A stretch of DNA of 5,771 bases from JADJLQ01 sp034439915 (GTDB taxonomy: Bacteria > Bacteroidota > Bacteroidia > Chitinophagales > Saprospiraceae). This document shows, piece after piece, positions 1 to 5,771 of the stretch (positions are counted from its first letter, which is position 1; each line of letters begins with the position of its first letter). The notes beneath the pieces were generated by a model. It had not been told where the DNA came from and made no database searches. It saw nothing but the letters and a program-made list of their open reading frames with translations. The position numbers and the translations under genes were made by a program. Location: the NCBI GenBank assembly GCA_034439915.1, contig JAWXBI010000300.1, positions 1 to 5,771 of the forward strand, given 5' to 3'.

Positions 1-3000
1 CACTTCCATCGTTTATCCAGCCTCCACCTGCAGAAGCTAAAGGATCAGCCATGGAAACTACGTTTGCATTACCCCCCTGGATAAAGAATCCGTCAACTAT
101 CACACTATCCACATTTCTGGTATATACTACGTGAAGACTATTATTTAAAGTGTCTCCATTACCATCGATATCCCCGCTGAGAATGGTCTTATTACAAGCC
201 CAATCCCGGTCTATACTTCCACCGGATAAATAACCTCCTAATAATACCGTCGAATCGGGTATATCAAATGATAATGACCTGGAAGGAATGACTAAAGGTA
301 AACCCGAACAAGGATCGAACAGGGTATCGGAAGGGCTGGGAAAGTAGATCCCCTGGGCTACTTTTATAGTATCTACACCACAAGTCCGGGCAATGGCCAA
401 TGCATCTTGTAAATCAGTAAATGCACTATCCCAATTGAGACCATTATTTGCCCCATTAGCTGAAGTATCGACATAAATGACAGTAATATTGGCATAGGGA
501 GTACAATCCACTGCCGCACAATAAGATAAATTAACTGCCGGGTCAGGACAAGTAATAGGTCCATTAATGATTTGTCCACTCCCACCACCACTGGTAAATG
601 GGTTATTATCTTCGTTATAGATGATAAAATTGTTGACGGCTACATTGCTATTGAGATTAAGTGTATCCAGCAATTTACGGATCACCCCATCATTTGTAAA
701 ATTATTATTATCCCGTATGATACCCCAGGATTCAATATAGGAGCAGGCATTTAAGAAATTGTTGTTATTCTGAATTCCAAAAGTGTCAACATGGTCTATA
801 AAAATTTCCGCTTGATTCAAATTAGAAAATAGACCATTATTCAGGATACCCCCTCCAAATAAAGGTCCCTTTTGTCCAATATCGATGAGTTTGTAGTTTT
901 CAAATATTCCCAGATTTCTAATCCCATACTGGCTTACACCGGTGTCTCTGGCTATCCAGAGTGCACCATGATTTATTACGGTGCCTATGGCATCATTATA
1001 AATTCCGTTTTTACCAAGAAAATCAGCATAGAATATCCCGGTCGAATCATTGAGAAAATAACCGGTATTGCTCAAGCCGTTATTCACGGTAGTGTCCACT
1101 TCAAAAATACCGCAGTTAATCAGCGTATCGGAATTGATAATAGCATCCACATTAAAACCCAGGTTGCCCGCTTTCATCGACCCGCTGTTTTTGAAATAAT
1201 TGGAATTATCCAGCAGGCTGAAAGCGAAGGTGCGATATTCAATAATTCCATCCTGGTGGAATATTCCAGTATTGGTGATTACATTTTGGGAAATTGCATC
1301 TCCAACTACAGATGAAGTATTCCTGAAATAGGCAATCCCATCGTTTTGTATAACCGGAGCTCCATTCCCGCCCTGGCGAAGCGCCCAGTCTCCTGCATTA
1401 TCCAAAAATCCATTGATCCCATTGAATACAAACCGGGAGGTTCCTGTCGTAGCTTTCAATGAGCTGTTTGGGCCAAGAATTATACTGTCCTTATTGAATA
1501 TGAGATAATTACCCGTACCTCCTCCTGCCAAATTCATAGGTACATCGGAATAGAAATAGTTGTCGTTTTCAATAAAATCACTTGCAAAAGAATAAAATGT
1601 AATTGAACCCAGGTTTTGCCGGTATACTCCTGTAGATGTATTACGAATTCCATCCGAACCGTTCCTGTAAAGCATACTGTTGCAATCTATATACATCAAA
1701 CCAGAATTATGGATCAAATCTCCACCCAAATTATGTATATCCAGTGAGCATCCAGCCGTATCAATAAAAGTCCCGGTATTCACAATCCCGGCCCCCGCCC
1801 CGTTAGGAATGGTGATGGAAGATGCAGCGCCACCATGATAAGTACCATCATTCTGAAAGCCGGTACCACTGAAACCGTTTATTGTTAATAGTCCACTGTA
1901 ATGTTCAATTATACCGGTTAAATTATTGGTTAACGAATTCCCTGGACCTCCTCCAAAAGTGGCAACTGCAGATATCGAAATTAAACCAGAGTTAACCACA
2001 CGTATACCATTCCCGAAGGAAGCAGACCAGGTGCCCGAAATGTGATTAAAGACACCACTGGCATTATTTAATAAAGAATTACCTGCCACTCCACCTCCTT
2101 GAATAATAAAGGTGGAATAATTATTGACGGTCCCGAAATTATCCAACTGAGTTGCATTACCTCCGGAAATCATGAATGTTCCGGCTGTATTGGTTATTAA
2201 TCCAGTGACCTGGTTCACAATTCCTTCTCCGGCAAGAGCGCCATTCACATTAAAAAGAGCAGAATTAATAATGGTGCCCCCATTGTCGATCCTGCGGTCA
2301 GATCCGGATTGGACGGAAAATGTTCCTGCGTTTTGGATAAGGGATCCCGTCCGATTGAGTATTAATATACCCGCTGTCCCACCGGTTACTGTAAAGGAAT
2401 TAGATTCATTCAATACTTTTCCATAGTTTGCTAATTGACTGCTGTTTCCTCCATTAATAAAAAAGGATCCCGCGTTTTTTATTACGCCGGTACTGAAATT
2501 AATCACGGCGGTATCAACTCCCATGTTTACATTGAATGCACCCGTATTGATGATGGAATCATGATTTTCAATCCGGCTGCCAAATCCATTTACAATAGAG
2601 AATGTGCCGGCATTAATCACTTTCGCACCTGCCATATTTATTAAGCCGTCATCAAAAGCAGAGTCGATGGTCATAGTGGCCATGGATTCGACTATGATAC
2701 GACCACTATTGGTTACTCCATCCACATCACTACCAATTACATCCAGACTACCTCCCGATTTAACGGTCAATACCGCATTAGCCACAACAGTCAAGGAGCG
2801 TGCATTAGCAGCTATGGTAATTTCGGGAAAATTCGGTGCTGTTCCATCTATAATGACATGGTCACCTGTAGAGAATTTATTGGGAGGAATAGATGGAGTG
2901 CCACTGACTACTGTCCAGTTTGAAACCGTATTCCAATCGGTACTTGTTCCTCCTGTCCATCGCAGTGTGCCTGGGGAAAAAAATACAACAGCGGAATAAA

Positions 3001-3049
3001 ATGTAGCGGCCATCACTACAGTGGTGATGAAAAAATATTTAATTTTCAC
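1..3049 (-). CDS. Giant secreted beta-solenoid / PMP-like surface protein, 3' end beyond the window
   Basis: The frame is open for 1016 codons from a GTG at 3049 to the left edge, with no stop. An in-frame TAA lies two codons upstream, so GTG is the earliest start; the next candidate is Met13, which would remove the basic start of the signal peptide. Residues 1 to about 25 (MKIKYFFITTVVMAATFYSA...) look like a Sec signal peptide. Residues 28-110 form a module with two Trp-rich motifs (LRWTGG, TDWNTVSNW) followed by short beta-like repeats. Residues 111 to about 825 are Asn/Gly/Thr-rich with recurrent N-x-G-x-F/I wording, expected to fold as a right-handed beta-solenoid. After three cysteines (834, 844, 849), a PMP-like / choice-of-anchor-Q module starts at about 856: YVDTSANGANNG, LNWDSAFTDLQDAL, IKVAQGIYFP, LLGGY, then LSGDIDGNGD with Ca-loop-like spacing of D960, D962, N964 and D966. 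Such proteins are usually exported and often end in a type IX sorting domain; that end is not visible. Ligand and role are unknown; adhesion or matrix is a guess. Confidence 0.9.
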   Translation of the reverse strand, partial: MKIKYFFITTVVMAATFYSAVVFFSPGTLRWTGGTSTDWNTVSNWTVVSGTPSIPPNKFSTGDHVIIDGTAPNFPEITIAANARSLTVVANAVLTVKSGGSLDVIGSDVDGVTNSGRIIVESMATMTIDSAFDDGLINMAGAKVINAGTFSIVNGFGSRIENHDSIINTGAFNVNMGVDTAVINFSTGVIKNAGSFFINGGNSSQLANYGKVLNESNSFTVTGGTAGILILNRTGSLIQNAGTFSVQSGSDRRIDNGGTIINSALFNVNGALAGEGIVNQVTGLITNTAGTFMISGGNATQLDNFGTVNNYSTFIIQGGGVAGNSLLNNASGVFNHISGTWSASFGNGIRVVNSGLISISAVATFGGGPGNSLTNNLTGIIEHYSGLLTINGFSGTGFQNDGTYHGGAASSITIPNGAGAGIVNTGTFIDTAGCSLDIHNLGGDLIHNSGLMYIDCNSMLYRNGSDGIRNTSTGVYRQNLGSITFYSFASDFIENDNYFYSDVPMNLAGGGTGNYLIFNKDSIILGPNSSLKATTGTSRFVFNGINGFLDNAGDWALRQGGNGAPVIQNDGIAYFRNTSSVVGDAISQNVITNTGIFHQDGIIEYRTFAFSLLDNSNYFKNSGSMKAGNLGFNVDAIINSDTLINCGIFEVDTTVNNGLSNTGYFLNDSTGIFYADFLGKNGIYNDAIGTVINHGALWIARDTGVSQYGIRNLGIFENYKLIDIGQKGPLFGGGILNNGLFSNLNQAEIFIDHVDTFGIQNNNNFLNACSYIESWGIIRDNNNFTNDGVIRKLLDTLNLNSNVAVNNFIIYNEDNNPFTSGGGSGQIINGPITCPDPAVNLSYCAAVDCTPYANITVIYVDTSANGANNGLNWDSAFTDLQDALAIARTCGVDTIKVAQGIYFPSPSDTLFDPCSGLPLVIPSRSLSFDIPDSTVLLGGYLSGGSIDRDWACNKTILSGDIDGNGDTLNNSLHVVYTRNVDSVIVDGFFIQGGNANVVSMADPLASAGGGWINDGS
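2090..2620 (-). repeat. Protein-level solenoid repeats (about 23 residues per unit) inside the surface-protein gene
   Basis: Residues 144-320 contain eight related units: VINAGTFSIVNG, IINTGAFNVNMG, IKNAGSFFINGG, VLNESNSFTVTGG, IQNAGTFSVQSG, IINSALFNVNG, ITNTAGTFMISGG and VNNYSTFIIQGGG. Their anchoring Asn residues fall at 146, 168, 192, 214, 240, 262, 286 and 310, a spacing of 22-26 residues, as expected for coils of a beta-solenoid. The Asn positions may form a ladder on one turn. DNA identity between units is low, so these are old, diverged duplications and not a recent tandem array. More degenerate versions continue to about residue 825 (for example ITNTGIFHQDG, LINCGIFEVD, IRNLGIFENY). 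Confidence 0.7.
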
Positions 3050-3094
3050 AGCTTAGGTGGTTAATTCAGGGTGAATTTAACACATTTTTAAAAC

Positions 3095-3128
3095 CTAACA
3101 TAATTGTGAGCCTTTATAATTCAACAAA
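3095..3128 (-). promoter_or_regulatory. Candidate Bacteroidota promoter for the surface-protein gene
   Basis: On the minus strand a TTTG (positions 3125-3128) is followed after 22 bases by TATGTTAG (3095-3102), which matches the Bacteroidota -7 consensus TAnnTTTG except for one base. The spacing lies at the long end of what is usual for TTTG / TAnnTTTG promoters. Transcription would begin near 3087 and give a leader of roughly 38 bases before the GTG. The match is imperfect and the DNA is AT-rich, so chance is a real alternative. Confidence 0.3.
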
Positions 3129-3135
3129 TTATAAA
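3113..3135. repeat. 9-bp perfect inverted repeat over the candidate -33 box
   Basis: The arms tttataatt (3113-3121) and aattataaa (3127-3135) are exact reverse complements, separated by the five-base loop caaca. All stem pairs are A-T and no clear T-run follows on either strand, so it does not read as an intrinsic terminator. It overlaps the TTTG of the candidate promoter for the leftward gene, which would suit a dimeric-regulator operator. AT-rich intergenic DNA also yields such palindromes by chance. Confidence 0.4.
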
Positions 3136-3261
3136 TCTAAAAGATTAGCTGAGGAGGGTGCCCGGTAAACCAGACGGAACCACCTCAAAATGGTTAAAAT
3201 TCATAATACTACATATACATTAATTAATTTATGAGTTGTCCGCATTAACCACTGATCACCA

Positions 3262-4602
3262 TTAATGTTTGGTATTATTCCACTTTAAAGGCTTGATGAG
3301 GTATTCATAATAGGCGATAAAACCAGAAAGGATATGCAATGCTATATACCCACATACTCCTAAAAAAACCATCACTGGGTTCCTCTTCAATTTGAGACGG
3401 CCAAAATTGATGGTATTGACCAACCACATAAAGACAAGACTGACCACCATCAAGGTCCACATCCCAAGATCCGCATACCAGGATATCCGGGGTGAAAACC
3501 AGGTACCCAGGAAATACAGAAATACAAACAAATTAAAAAAAGGTAAACAACTACCAGCCACCATGCGTAACCAGAAGGAAATCCAGGTCTTAAGCGAAAA
3601 ACCAGGTTGGATAAGGGAGGGTATCAAATGGACGATCTGGGTAATCAATAATCCTTTATTCCATCGGGTACGCTGAAGGATCCAGTTGCCCAGGCTATGC
3701 GGACAAGTTTCGTCGGTATAGCTTTCCATCAACTTCAATTGAATCCCCGATTGGATCAACCGCACACTGAGCTCTGCATCTTCGGTCACGTTGAAAGGGT
3801 CCCAGGCACCACACCGGACCAGGTTGGCTTTAGAGATATAAAATGAATTGCCACCCAATCCGAAATTGAGATTTTTATTGGACAACTCCTGTAAATATTG
3901 GTCAAACCACTCAAAATATTCGGTGGCAAAATTGCGGGTGATCCAGTTTTGATTTTTATTGGAGATCCTCACCTTGGATTGGATACACCAGCGGTCGGGT
4001 TGATTGCGAAGCAATGAAGCCGCTTTTCTGAGTTGCTGGGGCTCCGGCCTGCTTTCTGCATCAAATACGGTAATGATGCGGTTTTTGGCTTGTTCCAAAC
4101 CATACAACAAAGCACGACCTTTAGTAAATGGCATCAATGTAGGGATGTCGACCAACCGGGCATAGGCCGGCAAAGCAATTTGGAGGAGATGTTCCCGGGT
4201 ATATTGATCACTGGACTCCACGATGATGAGCAACTCTTTTTTGTCAGCAGGATAGTCCAGTTGCTCAATGGAGCGTATAGTCTCCTCAATCACCGCACCT
4301 TCATTTTTCAAAGGAAGGATAATGGAAAAATCAAGACTGAGGTCGTCATTCAAATCAAACCGGTCTGTTCCCCTGGAAGGGCGCTCTACATTGCTCAATC
4401 TGAAGCTCAATAAGATGAGATAATTCAACATAGCCAATCCAAATAAAACCACACCGAATGTGTAGGGCCAATACAATCCGGCACCAATCGTCAATGCAAT
4501 CACAACGCCCAGGATTAATCTGGGCGGCCATCGGATCGAATAAAATGCAGAATTTTTTCCCAGCAGTTTAAGTTGTGCAGCAGCTAAAGGGTCGATATTC
4601 AT
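3262..4602 (-). CDS. Membrane-bound family 2 glycosyltransferase, cellulose-synthase-like
   Basis: Complete, 446 residues, ATG at 4602 and TAA at 3262-3264. It should transfer a sugar from a nucleotide-sugar at the cytoplasmic face of the inner membrane, building a polysaccharide or glycolipid; the substrate cannot be told. Two membrane segments lie at about 29-45 and 48-67. The GT-A catalytic domain follows (about 91-325), opening with FSIILPLKNEG. It shows the metal-site DAE (181-183) in VFDAESRPEPQQLRKA, LGGNSFYISK (249-258), the catalytic-base motif TED (273-275) and the acceptor motif QRTRW (310-314). DAE in place of a strict DXD resembles the DAEDxPEPxQL wording of many bacterial cellulose-synthase-like GT2 enzymes such as XagB. 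Three hydrophobic C-terminal stretches (about 341-368, 378-400, 408-431) complete the topology. There is no PilZ domain and no Bcs partner in the window. It is divergent from the synthetase and 212 bp upstream of the surface-protein gene. Confidence 0.93.
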   Translation of the reverse strand: MNIDPLAAAQLKLLGKNSAFYSIRWPPRLILGVVIALTIGAGLYWPYTFGVVLFGLAMLNYLILLSFRLSNVERPSRGTDRFDLNDDLSLDFSIILPLKNEGAVIEETIRSIEQLDYPADKKELLIIVESSDQYTREHLLQIALPAYARLVDIPTLMPFTKGRALLYGLEQAKNRIITVFDAESRPEPQQLRKAASLLRNQPDRWCIQSKVRISNKNQNWITRNFATEYFEWFDQYLQELSNKNLNFGLGGNSFYISKANLVRCGAWDPFNVTEDAELSVRLIQSGIQLKLMESYTDETCPHSLGNWILQRTRWNKGLLITQIVHLIPSLIQPGFSLKTWISFWLRMVAGSCLPFFNLFVFLYFLGTWFSPRISWYADLGMWTLMVVSLVFMWLVNTINFGRLKLKRNPVMVFLGVCGYIALHILSGFIAYYEYLIKPLKWNNTKH

Positions 4603-4623
4603 CCTGATCAGTAAATATATTGA

Positions 4624-4668
4624 TTTATTCGATTTATTCGAGTGATTCGAGTGATTCGATTGATTCGA
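4624..4668. repeat. Five tandem 9-bp units in the divergent intergenic region
   Basis: Five head-to-tail 9-mers run without gaps: tttattcga, tttattcga, gtgattcga, gtgattcga, ttgattcga. The last five bases, attcga without its first variable position (ttcga), are invariant, and variation is confined to the first four positions. Identical copies sit side by side, which suggests unit duplication by slippage. The array lies 21 bp from the glycosyltransferase start and 7 bp before the -7 box of the synthetase gene. It contains no open reading frame. Copy number could differ among strains. Confidence 0.9.
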
Positions 4669-4675
4669 TTTCTTT

Positions 4676-4683
4676 TATCTTTG
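4676..4683 (+). promoter_or_regulatory. Bacteroidota-type -7 promoter element of the glycyl-tRNA synthetase gene
   Basis: TATCTTTG matches the TAnnTTTG consensus at every fixed position and lies 28 bases before the ATG, so the leader would be roughly 20 bases. No exact TTTG is present upstream at the usual distance. The nearest candidate is TTCG at 4655-4658, supplied by the fourth 9-bp unit, with a 17-base spacer. The perfect -7 box and position make this the best promoter in the window; the -33 assignment is speculative. Confidence 0.6.
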
Positions 4684-4711
4684 CCCTCTTTTTTTAAAAC
4701 CCCTTTAGGAT

Positions 4712-5771
4712 ATGGCCGGTCAAGATGAATTATTCAAAAAATTAGTCTCTCATTGTAAGGAATATGGTTTTGTATTTCCTGCCTCTGAAATTTACGATGG
4801 GCCCGGAGCAGTATACGATTATGGACCATACGGCGCCCAATTGCGCAACCACATCAAAGAATACTGGTGGAAGTCCATGGTCCAAATGCATGAAAATATA
4901 GTAGGCATTGACGCGGCGATCTTTATGCATCCGACTACCTGGAAAGCTTCCGGTCATGTGGATGCTTTTAACGATCCCCTGGTAGACAATAAAGACTCCA
5001 AAAAAAGGTACCGGGCAGATGTCCTGATTGAAGACTATATAGCCCGTCTGGAAGACAAAATCAATAAAGAATCGGAGAAAGGGCGCAAAAAATTTGGCGA
5101 AGCTTTTGACGAAGGTAAATTCAGGGAAACCCATCCCCAGGCATCCAAATGGCACGCAGAGTCTATCCAGGTAAACGACCGTCTCCAGGCTGCCATGAGG
5201 GAAAAAGATATGGCGGCTCTTAAATCAATCATTGAAGACTGCGCCATTGCCGATCCTGAAAACGGTTCCCGCAACTGGACCGATGTCCGTCAGTTTAATC
5301 TGATGTTCAGCACCCAACTGGGTAATATCGCCGGCGAAGAAGGTAAACTCTATCTCAGGCCTGAAACGGCCCAGGGGATATTTGTCAATTTCCTCAATGT
5401 TCAAAAAACAACCCGCCAGAAGCTGCCGTTTGGGATTGCACAGATCGGCAAAGCCTTCAGAAATGAAATCGTGGCGCGGCAATTCATTTTCCGTATGCGC
5501 GAATTTGAGCAAATGGAAATGCAGTTTTTTATTAAGCCCGGGGAAGAAATGAAATGGTACAATTACTGGAAGACCATGCGAATGGCCTGGCACCTGGCCA
5601 TAGGCAGCCCTGCGGCCAAACTCCGGTTTCACGACCATGAAAATCTGGCCCATTATGCTAATGCCGCAGTGGACATCCAGTTTGAATTTCCATTTGGATT
5701 TAAAGAAATCGAGGGAATCCACAGCCGGACGGATTTTGACCTCAGCCAACATCAAAAATTCAGTGGTAAAA
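4712..5771 (+). CDS. glyQS: Glycine--tRNA ligase, single-chain (alpha2) type, 3' end beyond the window
   Basis: This class II aminoacyl-tRNA synthetase activates glycine with ATP and charges tRNA-Gly in the cytoplasm. In the window 353 residues are visible of an expected roughly 490-515. The ATG at 4712 is chosen because an in-frame TAG stands two codons upstream and the family's N-terminus (ELFKKLVSHCKEYGFVFPASEIY) starts right there. No good Shine-Dalgarno is present, as is common in Bacteroidota. Recognisable blocks are GAVYDYGPYGAQLR (32-45), HPTTWKASGHVDAFNDPLVD (73-92), LRPETAQGIF (215-224), the motif 2 arginine in FRNEI (249-253), REFEQMEMQFF (263-273), HDHENLAHYA (307-316) and EGIHSRTDFDL (334-344). 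Motif 3 and the anticodon-binding domain fall past the edge. Residues 104-200 form a highly charged, probably helical insertion. At 92-96 DNKDS stands where Bacillus and Thermus enzymes carry a CxxC pair. Sometimes named glyS. Transcribed away from the glycosyltransferase. Confidence 0.98.
   Translation, partial: MAGQDELFKKLVSHCKEYGFVFPASEIYDGPGAVYDYGPYGAQLRNHIKEYWWKSMVQMHENIVGIDAAIFMHPTTWKASGHVDAFNDPLVDNKDSKKRYRADVLIEDYIARLEDKINKESEKGRKKFGEAFDEGKFRETHPQASKWHAESIQVNDRLQAAMREKDMAALKSIIEDCAIADPENGSRNWTDVRQFNLMFSTQLGNIAGEEGKLYLRPETAQGIFVNFLNVQKTTRQKLPFGIAQIGKAFRNEIVARQFIFRMREFEQMEMQFFIKPGEEMKWYNYWKTMRMAWHLAIGSPAAKLRFHDHENLAHYANAAVDIQFEFPFGFKEIEGIHSRTDFDLSQHQKFSGK

Noticed and set aside
373..591. 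A 72-codon minus-strand open frame
   Set aside because: It is in another frame of the same strand as the surface-protein gene, whose frame here reads the well-known PMP-like wording.
872..1315. A 147-codon open frame on the plus strand, and others at 572-754, 2172-2426, 2435-2644 and 2604-2999
   Set aside because: All lie antisense inside the continuous minus-strand surface-protein frame. Their translations have no recognisable domain or signal, and Asn/Gly-rich codons on one strand naturally leave the other strand open.
3178..3195. Inverted repeat aacca / tggtt in the intergenic region
   Set aside because: A 5-bp stem with an 8-base loop is expected by chance, and nothing nearby supports a terminator or riboswitch.
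3243..3267. Inverted repeat cattaa / ttaatg around the glycosyltransferase stop codon, considered as a terminator
   Set aside because: The stem is only 6 bp and nearly all A-T with a 13-base loop, and no T-run follows on the minus strand.
3392..3676. Plus-strand open frames at 3392-3676 and 4033-4413
   Set aside because: They are antisense to the clear glycosyltransferase, including its catalytic motifs, and have no family features of their own.
4612..4619. TATATTTA on the minus strand as a -7 box for the glycosyltransferase
   Set aside because: It misses the final G of TAnnTTTG, lies only 10 bases from the ATG, and has no TTTG upstream; the true promoter cannot be called.
4624..4668. CRISPR-like array
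   Set aside because: The 9-bp units are contiguous with no spacers, so this is a simple tandem repeat.
4742..5755. Minus-strand open frames at 4742-5155, 5035-5274 and 5225-5755
   Set aside because: They are antisense to the glycyl-tRNA synthetase, whose conserved blocks cover this whole stretch.

Overview
The window looks like chromosomal DNA of a member of the Bacteroidota, most likely from the Saprospiria or a nearby environmental group. Three things point there. The glycyl-tRNA synthetase is the single-chain type with Bacteroidota-like motif wording. The leftward gene encodes a very long secreted Asn/Gly-rich beta-solenoid protein ending (in this window) in a polymorphic-outer-membrane-protein-like module typical of these bacteria. 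The sequence just before the synthetase holds a perfect TAnnTTTG box, the Bacteroidota -7 promoter element. The group assignment is inference from sequence wording, not from a search.

Layout: (1) Positions 1-3049, minus strand, are one uninterrupted reading frame of 1016 codons. It starts at a GTG at 3049 and runs off the left edge. It has a signal peptide, a Trp-rich N-terminal module, about 700 residues of degenerate solenoid repeats, and then a PMP-like beta-helix start. (2) Positions 3050-3261 are intergenic, with a candidate promoter for the leftward gene and a 9-bp inverted repeat laid over it. (3) Positions 3262-4602, minus strand, encode a complete 446-residue membrane-anchored family 2 glycosyltransferase of the processive (cellulose-synthase-like) type. 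(4) Positions 4603-4711 separate divergent genes and carry five tandem 9-bp units directly against a Bacteroidota-type promoter. (5) From 4712, plus strand, a glycyl-tRNA synthetase runs off the right edge after 353 codons.

The three genes do not form an obvious pathway. The synthetase is housekeeping. The other two concern the cell surface (a polysaccharide or glycolipid synthase and a large secreted or surface protein), but the gap between them and a separate candidate promoter argue against one tight operon. I see no tRNA, rRNA, CRISPR array, insertion sequence or phage gene. I found no convincing previously undescribed system. The points most worth a second look are the 9-bp tandem array in the divergent promoter region and the composite architecture of the giant surface protein.
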